Positions 35,063 through 43,113 of a stretch of DNA of 64,000 nt are shown in pieces. The stretch's first letter is position 1; every line of letters starts with the position of its first letter. Both the position numbers and the translations under genes were made by a program. This DNA comes from Salipiger abyssi (GTDB lineage Bacteria; Pseudomonadota; Alphaproteobacteria; Rhodobacterales; Rhodobacteraceae): NCBI RefSeq assembly GCF_001975705.1, contig NZ_CP015090.1:124001-188000 (forward strand), in the 5' to 3' direction. A model generated the notes under the pieces. It had not been told where the DNA came from. It saw only the letters and a program-made list of their open reading frames with translations, and did not search any database.

Positions 35063-36865
35063 ATGAAAAGGCTGACGCTTCTGACGTCGGGGGTGGCTCT
35101 GTGTGCCGCTTCCATGGCGATGGCGAATGACGATCTCATGACCCAGATGGACGACCCTTCGCAATGGGCGATCCAGACGGGCGATTACGCCAACCAGCGC
35201 TATTCCGAGCTCGATTCGATCAACAAGGACAATGTGGGCGATCTTCAGGTCGCGTGGACCTTCTCGACCGGCGTTCTGCGCGGGCACGAGGGCTCGCCGC
35301 TGGTCGTGGGCGACACGATGTTCGTGCACACCCCGTTCCCCAACATCGTCTATGCGCTCGATCTCAATGAAGAAGGCAAGATCAAGTGGCGCTATGAGCC
35401 CAAGCAGGATCCGAACGTCATTCCGGTGATGTGCTGCGACACGGTGAACCGCGGCGTCGCCTATGCCGACGGCAAGATCTTCCTGCATCAGGCCGACACC
35501 AAGGTGGTGGCGCTCGACGCGGAAACCGGCGAGGTCCTGTGGGAGGCGCAGAACGGCGATGCCTCCAAGGGCGAGACCAACACCGCCACCGTGATGCCGG
35601 TGAAGGACAAGGTGATCGTCGGCATCTCCGGCGGCGAGTTCGGTGTGCGCGGCCATGTCACCGCCTACAACATGGAGACCGGCGAGCAGGAATGGCGCGC
35701 CTATTCCATGGGGCCGGACGAAGATATCCTGATGGATCCCGAGACCACCACCCATCTCGGCGAGCCGGTGGGCGAGAACTCGGGCACCAACACCTGGGAA
35801 GGCGATCAGTGTATGATCGGCGGCGGCACCACCTGGGGCTGGTATTCCTACGATCCCGAGGCCGATCTGATCTATTATGGCACCGGCAACCCCTCGACCT
35901 GGAACCCGAGCCAGCGGCCGGGCGACAACCGCTGGTCGATGACGCTGATGGCGCGCGATCCCGACGACGGCATGGCCAAGTGGGTCTATCAGATGACTCC
36001 GCATGACGAATGGGATTACGACGGCGTCAACGAGGTGATCCTCACCGATCAGGAGGTCGATGGCGAGATGCGCAAGCTTCTCACCCATTTCGACCGCAAC
36101 GGCATCGCCTACACCATGGACCGGATCTCCGGCGAGCTGATGGTGGCGAAGAAATACGATCCGGCGGTGAACTGGACCAGCGGCGTCGACATGGACCCGG
36201 AGTCGGACACCTATGGCCGTCCGGCGGTGGTGGCCGAATATTCGACCGAGCAGAACGGCGAGGACGTGAACTCGACCGGCATCTGCCCGGCGGCGCTTGG
36301 CTCGAAAGACCAGCAGCCGGCCTCCTACTCGCCCAAGACCGGGCTGTTCTACGTGCCGACCAACCATGTCTGCATGGATTACGAACCGTTCCGGGTGAGC
36401 TATACCGCCGGTCAGCCCTATGTCGGTGCCACGCTGGCGATGTACCCGGCGCCCGACAGCCATGGCGGCATGGGCAACTTCATCGCCTGGGACAATATCG
36501 CGGGCGAAATCAAGTGGTCGATCCCAGAGCAGTTCTCGGTCTGGTCCGGCGCGCTTGCCACCGCGGGCGATATCGTCTTCTACGGCACGCTCGAAGGCTA
36601 CCTGAAGGCGATCGACTCCGAGACCGGCGACGAGCTTTACCGCTTCAAGACCCCCTCGGGCATCATCGGCAACGTGATGACCTACGAGCATGACGGCAAG
36701 CAATATGTCGGCATCCTCTCGGGCGTCGGCGGCTGGGCCGGCATCGGCCTCGCGGCTGGGCTCACCAACCCGAATGAGGGTCTCGGTGCGGTGGGCGGCT
36801 ATTCCGCGCTCTCCGATTACACCGCGCTCGGTGGCCAGCTGACGGTCTTCGCCCTGCCCGACTGA
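35063..36865 (+). CDS. xoxF: Lanthanide-dependent methanol dehydrogenase XoxF (PQQ)
   Basis: This is a 600-residue periplasmic PQQ beta-propeller methanol/ethanol dehydrogenase. It has a signal peptide to about residue 22, the vicinal disulfide Cys124-Cys125 ([10 protein letters not shown]), and tryptophan-docking repeats such as [11 protein letters not shown]. The key motif [11 protein letters not shown] puts the catalytic Asp at 318 and a second Asp at 320. That extra Asp marks the lanthanide (XoxF) type; calcium MxaF enzymes carry Ala there. GGGAGAAGG precedes the ATG at 35063; longer upstream frames are not real. It is flanked by cytochrome genes and xoxJ. It oxidises methanol to formaldehyde or formate in the periplasm, passing electrons to cytochrome c. 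Confidence 0.97.
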   Translation: MKRLTLLTSGVALCAASMAMANDDLMTQMDDPSQWAIQTGDYANQRYSELDSINKDNVGDLQVAWTFSTGVLRGHEGSPLVVGDTMFVHTPFPNIVYALDLNEEGKIKWRYEPKQDPNVIPVMCCDTVNRGVAYADGKIFLHQADTKVVALDAETGEVLWEAQNGDASKGETNTATVMPVKDKVIVGISGGEFGVRGHVTAYNMETGEQEWRAYSMGPDEDILMDPETTTHLGEPVGENSGTNTWEGDQCMIGGGTTWGWYSYDPEADLIYYGTGNPSTWNPSQRPGDNRWSMTLMARDPDDGMAKWVYQMTPHDEWDYDGVNEVILTDQEVDGEMRKLLTHFDRNGIAYTMDRISGELMVAKKYDPAVNWTSGVDMDPESDTYGRPAVVAEYSTEQNGEDVNSTGICPAALGSKDQQPASYSPKTGLFYVPTNHVCMDYEPFRVSYTAGQPYVGATLAMYPAPDSHGGMGNFIAWDNIAGEIKWSIPEQFSVWSGALATAGDIVFYGTLEGYLKAIDSETGDELYRFKTPSGIIGNVMTYEHDGKQYVGILSGVGGWAGIGLAAGLTNPNEGLGAVGGYSALSDYTALGGQLTVFALPD

Positions 36866-36880
36866 TCCGCAGCCATCGCC

Positions 36881-36912
36881 GGGCCGGCGGGACACCGTGA
36901 CCCCGCCGGCCC
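36881..36912 (+). terminator. Strong hairpin between xoxF and the following cytochrome gene
   Basis: GGGCCGGCGGG (36881-36891) and its exact complement CCCGCCGGCCC (36902-36912) form an 11-bp GC stem with a 10-base loop. There is no T-run, so it is more likely an attenuating or message-stabilising element than a full terminator. It would allow xoxF mRNA to exceed the downstream genes. Confidence 0.55.
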
Positions 36913-36944
36913 TCATCCCAAAACGCCCCCAGGACGAGCTGACC

Positions 36945-37472
36945 ATGATCCGACACCTTACCCTTCTCGCAGCCGCCGGCATGCTTTCGGCCACCGCGCT
37001 GTCCGCGGCGGACAATGTCTCGATGGACGATCCGAATATCGCGGTGGATTACGAGGAAGACGGGCGCTATTTCACCGAGGACGGCGTGCCCACCTTCAAC
37101 GTGGCCGAGGACGGAACGGTAGACTGGCCGACCTTCTCGGGCTTCCGCCGCTATCACGCCGAGTGCCATGTCTGCCACGGCCCCGACGGCGAGGGCTCGA
37201 CCTACGCCCCGGCGCTGAAGAATTCCGCCATCGACATGGATTACTACGATTTCCTCGATGTGGTGACCAATGGCCGGCAAAAGGTCGGCGCCGCCGAGAA
37301 CTCGGTGATGCCCGCTTTCGGCACCAACCCCAATGTGATGTGCTATCTCGATGATATCTATACCTATCTCAAGGCGCATGGCTCCGGCGCGATCCCGCGT
37401 GGCCGTCCCGCCAAGAAAGAGCGCAAGAGCGAGGTCTTTGCCGAGATGGAAGATGCCTGCATGGGCTCGTGA
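36945..37472 (+). CDS. c-type cytochrome, methanol-metabolism-related (four-cysteine type, cytochrome c553i-like)
   Basis: This 175-residue periplasmic cytochrome has a signal peptide to about residue 22 and haem motif CHVCH at 74-78. The likely axial Met is in NSVMPAFG near 129. Two additional cysteines (MCYLDD near 138 and DACMG near 173) make four in total, as in the 'four-Cys methanol-metabolism cytochrome' family (TIGR03874 type) and Paracoccus CycB. It is placed after xoxF as in Paracoccus. It probably accepts electrons from XoxF. The ATG at 36945 is preferred over an in-frame start upstream. Confidence 0.92.
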   Translation: MIRHLTLLAAAGMLSATALSAADNVSMDDPNIAVDYEEDGRYFTEDGVPTFNVAEDGTVDWPTFSGFRRYHAECHVCHGPDGEGSTYAPALKNSAIDMDYYDFLDVVTNGRQKVGAAENSVMPAFGTNPNVMCYLDDIYTYLKAHGSGAIPRGRPAKKERKSEVFAEMEDACMGS

Positions 37473-38295
37473 TCTCCGCACCCTGGCGCTGGCTGTGATG
37501 CTGGCGCTCGGGGCCGTGCCGGCGGCCGCGCAGACCTCCGATCTGGTCTCGCATTCTGCGTTCCGGGTCTGCGCCGATCCGGCCAACGACCCGATGTCGA
37601 TGCAGGACGGGTCGGGCTATGAGAACAGGCTCGCCGAGCTGATCGCCGCCAAGCTGGAGCTGCCGGTGCGCTACACCTGGTATCCGATGGCGACCGGCTT
37701 TATCCGCAACACGCTCAAGGCCGGGAAATGCGACGTGGTGATGGGCTATGCCCAGGGCCACGAGCTGGTGCTGAACTCCAACCATTACATGACCTCCGCC
37801 TATGTGCTGGTGGTGCCCGCCGACGGCCCGCTTGCCGATGTGACAGAGCTTTCGGATCCTCGGCTTCAGGGGCGCTCCATCGGCATCGTCGCGGGCTCGC
37901 CGCCGGCGACCCATATGGCGAAGAACGGGCTCATCGGAAAGGCGCGGCCCTATCGGCTGGTGGTCGACCGGCGCCATGAAAGCCCTGCCGTCGACATGCT
38001 CGACGATCTCGAGGCCGGCGAGATCGCCGCCGCCGTGCTCTGGGGGCCCATCGCCGGGCCGCTGGTCAAGCGCGATCATCCCGGGCTCAAGGCCACCCCG
38101 TTGCTGAAGGAGGCGGCGTTTCCCAAGCTCTTCTACCGCATCACCATGGGGGTGCGTCGGGGCGAGAAGGTCTGGCAGCGCAAGCTGAACTCGCTGATCC
38201 GTCGCAATCAGGACGAGATCGACGCGCTGCTCGCCGAGGCGGGCGTTCCGCTGATCACCAATATGGGCGACGGGGTGATGGAGGTCGGTCAGTGA
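37453..38295 (+). CDS. xoxJ: XoxJ, quinoprotein-dehydrogenase-associated solute-binding-like protein
   Basis: This is a 280-residue periplasmic protein with a signal peptide to about residue 27 and a type II solute-binding fold. It matches the quinoprotein-associated 'putative ABC transporter substrate-binding' family (TIGR03871), with FRVCADPANDPMS near 37-49, GFIRNTLKAGKCDVVMGYA near 83 and TSAYVLVV near 115. XoxJ is thought to assist XoxF maturation or activation. The ATG at 37453 lies inside the end of the cytochrome gene with GGAAG just upstream. It is coupled to the next gene by a GTGA overlap. Confidence 0.9.
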   Translation: MPAWARDLRTLALAVMLALGAVPAAAQTSDLVSHSAFRVCADPANDPMSMQDGSGYENRLAELIAAKLELPVRYTWYPMATGFIRNTLKAGKCDVVMGYAQGHELVLNSNHYMTSAYVLVVPADGPLADVTELSDPRLQGRSIGIVAGSPPATHMAKNGLIGKARPYRLVVDRRHESPAVDMLDDLEAGEIAAAVLWGPIAGPLVKRDHPGLKATPLLKEAAFPKLFYRITMGVRRGEKVWQRKLNSLIRRNQDEIDALLAEAGVPLITNMGDGVMEVGQ

Positions 38296-38837
38296 CGCGC
38301 GCGCTGGCGGCGGTGCTGATGCTGCTGCCGGCGCTTGCGCTTGCCGGGGAGCCGGAACCCGAGGGCTACCGGATGGACCACTACCGGGGGCCGGTGCCCG
38401 ACACGCTGGCGGGGGCCTTTGTGGTCGATGCCGAGGCCGCGCACGAGCTCTGGCAGGCGCGCAATGTGGCGTTCATCGACGTTCTGCCGCAGGCGCCGAA
38501 ACCCGCCAACCTGCCCGAGGGCACGATCTGGCGCGACAAGCCGCGCGACAGCATCCCCGGCGCGCTCTGGCTGCCCAATGTCGGCTATGGCGCGCTGGCG
38601 GATGTGACGGAGCGCTATTTCCGCGACGGGCTGGCGGCGGCGAGCGGCGGCGACAACGCCCAGCCGCTGCTGTTCTTTTGTCTGGCGGAATGCTGGATGA
38701 GCTGGAACGCCGCGAAACGGGCGCTCGGCTATGGATATGAGACGGTCTACTGGTTTCCGGACGGCACCGATGGCTGGGTGTTTCAGGACTATCCGACCGA
38801 GCGAGTCACCCCTTGGGTGCCGCCGCAGGGTGACTGA
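38292..38837 (+). CDS. PQQ-dependent catabolism-associated CXnCW rhodanese-like protein
   Basis: This 181-residue secreted protein has a signal peptide (ends near ALAGEP, residue 19) and a rhodanese-like fold. The active loop FFCLAECWMSWNAAKRA near 134-150 has two cysteines and the Cys-Trp pair that names the PQQ CXXCW family (TIGR03865 type), here spaced C-x3-C-W. Its function is unknown; a sulfur-transfer or disulfide role in the quinoprotein relay is inferred. GTG is the start, overlapping the xoxJ stop. It is the last gene of the rightward xoxF operon. Confidence 0.88.
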   Translation: MTRALAAVLMLLPALALAGEPEPEGYRMDHYRGPVPDTLAGAFVVDAEAAHELWQARNVAFIDVLPQAPKPANLPEGTIWRDKPRDSIPGALWLPNVGYGALADVTERYFRDGLAAASGGDNAQPLLFFCLAECWMSWNAAKRALGYGYETVYWFPDGTDGWVFQDYPTERVTPWVPPQGD

Positions 38838-38892
38838 GGCGGCGCGTACCGGCCCCGCCTCTGCCTGATGTCGCGGGCTGGACGCCTCCGGC

Positions 38893-38918
38893 GGGAGTAT
38901 TTTCCGGAAAGATGAAAG
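38893..38918 (+). repeat. Short intergenic repeat, copy 1
   Basis: GGGAGTATTTTCCGGAAAG followed by ATGAAAGG. Related sequences occur at 57608-57630 (same strand) and 50465-50490 (opposite strand), sharing a core (G)(A/C)GTATTTT-GGAAAGA(T)GAAG. I recognise it as like small intergenic elements common in Rhodobacteraceae, but that is memory, not a search. Confidence 0.5.
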
Positions 38919-38955
38919 GGCAGGGGCCGCTCCCGGCGGTCCGAGCGTGGTGTAG

Positions 38956-38974
38956 GGTGGGCAATCTGCCCACC
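38956..38974. terminator. Convergent-gene hairpin
   Basis: GGTGGGC-AATCT-GCCCACC is a perfect 7-bp stem between the rightward CXnCW gene and the leftward SoxYZ-like gene. It may terminate transcripts from both sides. A near-identical stem is at 49331-49349. Confidence 0.5.
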
Positions 38975-38986
38975 GCGCCTCGCCAC

Positions 38987-39787
38987 TCAGAACCCCGTCA
39001 GATCCTTATGCGCGGTGGTGATCGTGCCTTTGGTGTCGGTCATCGTCACATCCACCGAGCGCGTCGCGCCGGGGACCGAGAGGCGCACCTGCGGGTTCTC
39101 CGACAGGGAAATGCTGCCGGTTATCTCGACATATCCGCCGGCATCGGTGGCGATCTCGACGCGCTCCACATAGCGCATCGGGATGAAGAGCAGGGTGATC
39201 TGGTCCATCTGCATGCCGGAATGCGAAGGATGCGAGATATCCACATCGAGCCGCCGCAGCCTTTCCGCGAGCCCTGCAATGCGCGCCGCCGCGTCGCCGG
39301 GCAGCGTGTCGCCGACCGACAGCACCATCTCGCCCAGCGTCGCCAGCGCTGCCTCCGGATCGGTGCCCGGCGGCGCGGCGCAGGCGCCCTGGCCGGAGGT
39401 TTTCACAAAGGCTTCGGTCACGAAGAGCCGGCCGTCGGTCATCTCGGCCAGCACATGCACCGGCGTCGGGCCGTTGATCCGCAGCGTGGTGTCGAAGAAG
39501 AAGCGCGGTTGCGGTTCATGCAGGGCAAAGACCGCCGAGACCGGCATCGGGTTCTCGTCGAGCACCACCGTGACCTTGCCGATGCGCCCGCCGGTCGGCG
39601 CCGCCACTTGCACGGCGATGCGGGTGCGCGCGTCGTTGTCGGTGCGATACGGCGCGTCGAGCGCGATCACCCCGACGCCGTCGAGCAGCGACCGCTCGCC
39701 ATAGAGTTGATGGCGGACCGAGTCCCAGGCCTCGCCCGCCCAGGCGGGCAGGGCGGTGAGGCACAGCGCCAGTGCGAGGCCTTTCAT
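38987..39787 (-). CDS. Quinoprotein-associated SoxYZ-like carrier protein (copy 1)
   Basis: This 266-residue secreted protein has a signal peptide to about residue 18. It is a fusion of a SoxY-like part (residues about 25-135, ending in GQGACAAPP with the single carrier-type cysteine near 136) and a SoxZ-like immunoglobulin part (about 165-262, ISHPSHSGMQMDQ, then IPMRYVERVEI). This matches the quinoprotein-associated SoxYZ-like family. It pairs with the metallo-hydrolase at 47394. The gene overlaps the beta-propeller gene by 4 bases. Its role as a sulfur or electron carrier in the quinoprotein relay is inferred from the family. Confidence 0.85.
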   Translation of the reverse strand: MKGLALALCLTALPAWAGEAWDSVRHQLYGERSLLDGVGVIALDAPYRTDNDARTRIAVQVAAPTGGRIGKVTVVLDENPMPVSAVFALHEPQPRFFFDTTLRINGPTPVHVLAEMTDGRLFVTEAFVKTSGQGACAAPPGTDPEAALATLGEMVLSVGDTLPGDAAARIAGLAERLRRLDVDISHPSHSGMQMDQITLLFIPMRYVERVEIATDAGGYVEITGSISLSENPQVRLSVPGATRSVDVTMTDTKGTITTAHKDLTGF

Positions 39788-40728
39788 GGCAGCTCTCCTT
39801 TCAGGATGAAGGCGCCGAAGGCGCGTGGCCCGTCGGCAGTGTCGAGCACTGCCACGGTGTCGAGCGTCTCGGCGTCGATCACGCTCAGCGTATTGTCGAA
39901 CCAGTTGGCCACGGCGATGCGCCCGTCCGATGTGGCGGCGATGCCCTCGGGGTATTCGCCGACCTCCAGCGTCGCCACAGGGCGCAGATCGTCGAGCGCG
40001 ATCACGCTCACGGTGTTCGCGTACTGGTTGGTGACAAAGGCCCGCCCCGCGGCGAAGGCCACGCCATAGGGCCGCTCGCCCACCGGCAGCGTCGCGAGAG
40101 CCACGCCGGCGCCCGGGTCGATCACCGTGACATCGTTGCTGCCGACATTGCCGACGAACAGCCGCCCGTCCGGGGCGAAGCCGAGGCCGAAGGGCCGCGT
40201 GCCCACCGGCACGCTGTGGCGCAGTGTCAGCGTCTCGGCGTCGTAGAGCGCAACCCGGTCGGCGTCGCGCTCGGCGGCGGCGAGAGCCGTGCCGTCACGC
40301 GACAGCGCCAGACCCGCCGGGGCGGCGCCCGCCGGCAGGGTGCGGAGCAGCGCCAGGGTCTCGTCGTCGAGCACCCAGAGCCTTGCATTGTACCAGTCCG
40401 ACACGAAGAGCCGGCCCCGCTGCGCATCGTGGGCGACCCCGATCGGGCCGCCGTCGAGCGTGACGTCCGCCAGCAACTCGCCAGCGGCGGAAAAATGGCG
40501 CACGGACTTGCTGTCGGGCGACACGGTATAGACCGTGCCGCCCGTGCCCACCGCCACACCCGCCGGCTTGCCGGATACGCGCCAGCGCGCGTGTTCCTCA
40601 CCGGTGGACAAGTCGAGGACGCTGACCGCGTTGCCGTTCTGGCAGGTCACAAAGGCCATATCCCCCGCCACCGGTCCGGCAGCGAGGGTGAGCGCGAGCC
40701 ACAGCGCCAGATCAGGCGCCCGGCGCAC
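39784..40728 (-). CDS. PQQ-catabolism-associated beta-propeller protein (YncE-like)
   Basis: This 314-residue secreted seven-blade propeller is made of repeats like ASNGRIAVANWFDNTLSVID and GGTVYTVSPDSKSVRHF. GTG at 40728 begins a signal peptide (cleaved near GPVAG-D, residue 22) and overlaps the upstream gene by 17 bases. An upstream TTG-like extension is unlikely. It lies in a leftward four-gene unit: small periplasmic protein, SRPBCC protein, propeller, SoxYZ-like carrier. Members of the family accompany PQQ dehydrogenases; the function is unknown. A second, distinct propeller is encoded at 43114. Confidence 0.83.
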   Translation of the reverse strand: MRRAPDLALWLALTLAAGPVAGDMAFVTCQNGNAVSVLDLSTGEEHARWRVSGKPAGVAVGTGGTVYTVSPDSKSVRHFSAAGELLADVTLDGGPIGVAHDAQRGRLFVSDWYNARLWVLDDETLALLRTLPAGAAPAGLALSRDGTALAAAERDADRVALYDAETLTLRHSVPVGTRPFGLGFAPDGRLFVGNVGSNDVTVIDPGAGVALATLPVGERPYGVAFAAGRAFVTNQYANTVSVIALDDLRPVATLEVGEYPEGIAATSDGRIAVANWFDNTLSVIDAETLDTVAVLDTADGPRAFGAFILKGELP

Positions 40729-41263
40729 CGAACCGCTCGACCAGCGTGTCGAGCCCGGCCTGATAGACCGCCGAGACCGCCGCAATCGCCGCCTCGTCGT
40801 TCAGCTCGGGCGGCGGGTCGTTGTTGGGGTAGCCGCGATAGAAGGCACCGCGCCACTCCACCATCGAGCCGCCGCCGTCGCGCGGCATCACGGTGAGATG
40901 CGAGGAGTAGTTTGTGACTGGCAGCACCTCCACCGCAACCTCTGTGATGCGGTAGGAGTACGACATCTTCTCGTCGCTGTATTTGTAGAGGATCTCGTCG
41001 ATGCGCGGCCCGTCGGGGCCGGCATCGCTGAGATAGAGCGCGCGGGTGGCGTCGATCTCGTTGCCGCCCTCGCCCTCCTGCGACACCACCGCCGGGTGCC
41101 AGCTCATGTCCTGGAAATCGCCGATGGCGGCCCAGACCTCGGCTGGATCGGCGGCCACCTCTGTGGTCAGGGTGATCTTCTGCCGGGTCGGCCCGTGGGC
41201 CAGGGCCATGCCGGGCAGCAGCGAAAGCGCCGCCCCCGACATTAGCAAATGTCGTCTGTTCAT
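40712..41263 (-). CDS. SRPBCC-fold periplasmic protein, MxaD-like
   Basis: This 183-residue protein has a twin-arginine-like signal peptide (NRRHLLMSG, residues 2-10, cleaved near ALA-H at 22) and a START/SRPBCC domain from about 30 to 175 (VAADPAEVWAAIGDFQDMSWHPAV near 37-60, in parts). This is the fold of MxaD, which assists electron transfer or assembly in methanol oxidation systems. It overlaps the preceding gene by 4 bases and the propeller by 17, so it is part of one unit. Assignment as an MxaD equivalent is inference from fold and context. Confidence 0.8.
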   Translation of the reverse strand: MNRRHLLMSGAALSLLPGMALAHGPTRQKITLTTEVAADPAEVWAAIGDFQDMSWHPAVVSQEGEGGNEIDATRALYLSDAGPDGPRIDEILYKYSDEKMSYSYRITEVAVEVLPVTNYSSHLTVMPRDGGGSMVEWRGAFYRGYPNNDPPPELNDEAAIAAVSAVYQAGLDTLVERFGAPGA

Positions 41264-41751
41264 TCTTCCTCCTCCTTGAAGAACGCGGTTTTCAGAATGT
41301 AGCGCATGCCGCGCAGCCAGCTTTCATCCGTGTTGCCCCGGATATCGACGACGCGGCCTTTGACCGTCTCGCCGCTCTCGGCGCTGCGCAGTTGCAGGTT
41401 CATGCTCAGGATCAGGTTCGAGACCTTCTGAACCTCGCCTACCAGCGCGTAATCGGCGCCGAGCTTGGCCGCCATGCGGGCATCGCAGCCATAGCATTTC
41501 GCCGGGTTCACGATGCGCGAACGCGCCTCGGCCACCGGCGCCAGATCCACCAGCTCATAGCCGCCCCGGGCGAACCGCTCGCGCACCAGCTCCTCCAGCA
41601 TGGCGAGCCGAGCGGCCTCTGCCGGGTCCTGCCCCAGTTCGGCGGTCTGTAACGAGCTGTCCAGATAGGCGATGCCGAAAAAGGCAATCTTTTCTTGCGC
41701 ATGCGCCGCGCCGCAGAGCATGAGGCTCAGGATGACGATACGGGTAAGCAT
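41260..41751 (-). CDS. Secreted DUF2380/DUF3280-like protein
   Basis: This 163-residue protein starts with a signal peptide (cleaved near AHA-Q, residue 19). The mature region begins EKIAFFGIAYLDSSLQT and carries KCYGCDARMAAKLGADYALVGEVQKVSNLILSMNLQLR (in parts), a pattern of domains related to TolB-like or curli-assembly folds. A CYGC pair near 88-91 may bind or be oxidised. It is the first gene of the leftward unit, with AAGGGAGAC before the ATG. It is found next to XoxF systems; its function is unknown. Confidence 0.7.
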   Translation of the reverse strand: MLTRIVILSLMLCGAAHAQEKIAFFGIAYLDSSLQTAELGQDPAEAARLAMLEELVRERFARGGYELVDLAPVAEARSRIVNPAKCYGCDARMAAKLGADYALVGEVQKVSNLILSMNLQLRSAESGETVKGRVVDIRGNTDESWLRGMRYILKTAFFKEEEE

Positions 41752-41904
41752 GTCTCCCTTCTTAGAAATTAAGAGTCGCCTCTCATGGTGCCGCCGCTAC
41801 CCTGATCCCGGCAACCGAACCAAAAGTATCGGTTCCGCGACCACCCGGACGGGGTGCAGAGTGGAGAAAGCCCGACAAAAATGCACGGGCTAAGGGAGGA
41901 GACA
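41752..41904. promoter_or_regulatory. Divergent control region between two quinoprotein-associated units
   Basis: This 153-base region separates a leftward unit from a rightward one. A 33-bp segment at 41804-41836 with inner inverted repeat AACCGA-N10-TCGGTT (41813-41834) shares 22 of 33 positions, without gaps, with a segment upstream of gfa (55531-55563); the longest identical core is AAGTATCGG. It is a good candidate site for the island's response regulator. Confidence 0.5.
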
Positions 41905-43104
41905 TTGCTGACAAGGCTCGTGCCGCTGCTGGCAGCGGCGTTTCTCACTGTTTTCGCGGGGCTCTATGCTCCTGCCGCGCAGGCGCTGGATGTGCGTGCG
42001 GCGGTGCTGCGGGTCGATTACCCGGAGCTTCTGCCGATCTCGCGCTACGATCTGCGACCCGAGGATCTGGCCTTTGCCGGCGCCGCGCTGGCCGAGGAGG
42101 ACAATGCCACCACGGGCCGCTTCCTTGGCCACAACTACGATACCGTGACACGCAGCACCACACCCGAAGAGGCGGAGCAGGCGATGGCAGGGCTGCTCGC
42201 CGACGGCATCCGCTATGTGGTGGTGGATGCGAAATCCGCCGAGCTGGAGGCGCTGACGGCGCAGGCGGACGAGGCCGGTGCGCTGGTCTTCAACACCCGC
42301 GCCCCCGAGGCCGCGCTGCGCAGCGACGCCTGCCGCGCCAACCTTCTGCATGTCGCGCCCTCCTACGCGATGCGGGCCGACGCGGTGGCGCAGTTCGCCA
42401 TCTGGAAGCAGTGGAAGCGCTGGCTGCTGGTCTCGGGCTCCAACCCCGAGGACCGGGCGCTGGCCGAGGCCTACCGGCAGGCGGCGCGCAAGTTCGGCGC
42501 CACCATCGTCGAAGAGCGCGAATTCGAGGATACCGGCGGCGCACGGCGTACCGATAGCGGCCATGTCATGGTGCAGCGCCAGCTCCCCACCTTCATGCAG
42601 GGCGCCGAGGCGCATGACGTGGTGATCGCCGCCGACGCCACCGACTATTTCGCCGCCTATCTGCCCTATCATCTCTGGACCCCGCGCCCGGTCATGGGCA
42701 GCGCCGGGCTGCGGCCCGTCACCATGCACGGCGCGCACGAGGCCTGGGGCGCGACGCAGTTCCAGACGCGGTTCGAAAAGCTCACCCAGCGTCGTGTGAT
42801 GGAGGAGGACTACAACGCCTGGCTGGCGCTGCGCGTGCTGGGCGAGGCGGTGACCCGCACCTCTTCGGCAGAGCCCGAGACGGTGGAGGACTATATCCTG
42901 TCGGACGCGTTCGAGCTCGCCGCCTTCAAGGGCCAGAAGGTCACCTTTCGCGACTGGAACGGCCAGTTGCGCCAGCCGCTGCTGCTCTATGACGGGCGGA
43001 TCACCGTCAGCGTCAGCCCGCAGGAGGGCTTTCTGCACCAGGTCTCGCCGCTCGACACGATGGGGCTCGACCGGCCCGAGTCCAACTGTACCGCTTTTGA
43101 GTAG
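41905..43104 (+). CDS. PQQ-dehydrogenase-associated ABC solute-binding protein
   Basis: This 399-residue periplasmic protein has the type I (LivJ-like) fold. The best start is TTG at 41905 because AAGGGAGGAG ends 4 bases before it; an ATG at 41881 is possible. A signal peptide of about 26 residues ends near AQALD. Landmarks are YDTVTRSTTPEEAEQAM near 75, SYAMRADAVAQFAIWKQWKRW near 155 (in parts) and DYFAAYLPYHLWTPRPVMGSAG near 245. It matches the PQQ-dependent alcohol dehydrogenase ABC-binding family (TIGR03863 type). Unlike usual systems, no permease gene lies nearby. Confidence 0.85.
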   Translation: MLTRLVPLLAAAFLTVFAGLYAPAAQALDVRAAVLRVDYPELLPISRYDLRPEDLAFAGAALAEEDNATTGRFLGHNYDTVTRSTTPEEAEQAMAGLLADGIRYVVVDAKSAELEALTAQADEAGALVFNTRAPEAALRSDACRANLLHVAPSYAMRADAVAQFAIWKQWKRWLLVSGSNPEDRALAEAYRQAARKFGATIVEEREFEDTGGARRTDSGHVMVQRQLPTFMQGAEAHDVVIAADATDYFAAYLPYHLWTPRPVMGSAGLRPVTMHGAHEAWGATQFQTRFEKLTQRRVMEEDYNAWLALRVLGEAVTRTSSAEPETVEDYILSDAFELAAFKGQKVTFRDWNGQLRQPLLLYDGRITVSVSPQEGFLHQVSPLDTMGLDRPESNCTAFE

Positions 43105-43113
43105 AGGACCGAC

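Noticed and set aside
35063..36865. Calcium-dependent methanol dehydrogenase (MxaF)
   Set aside because: The residue two after the catalytic Asp is Asp (DYD), the lanthanide-type signature, and no mxaI-like small subunit or mxaG neighbour is present.
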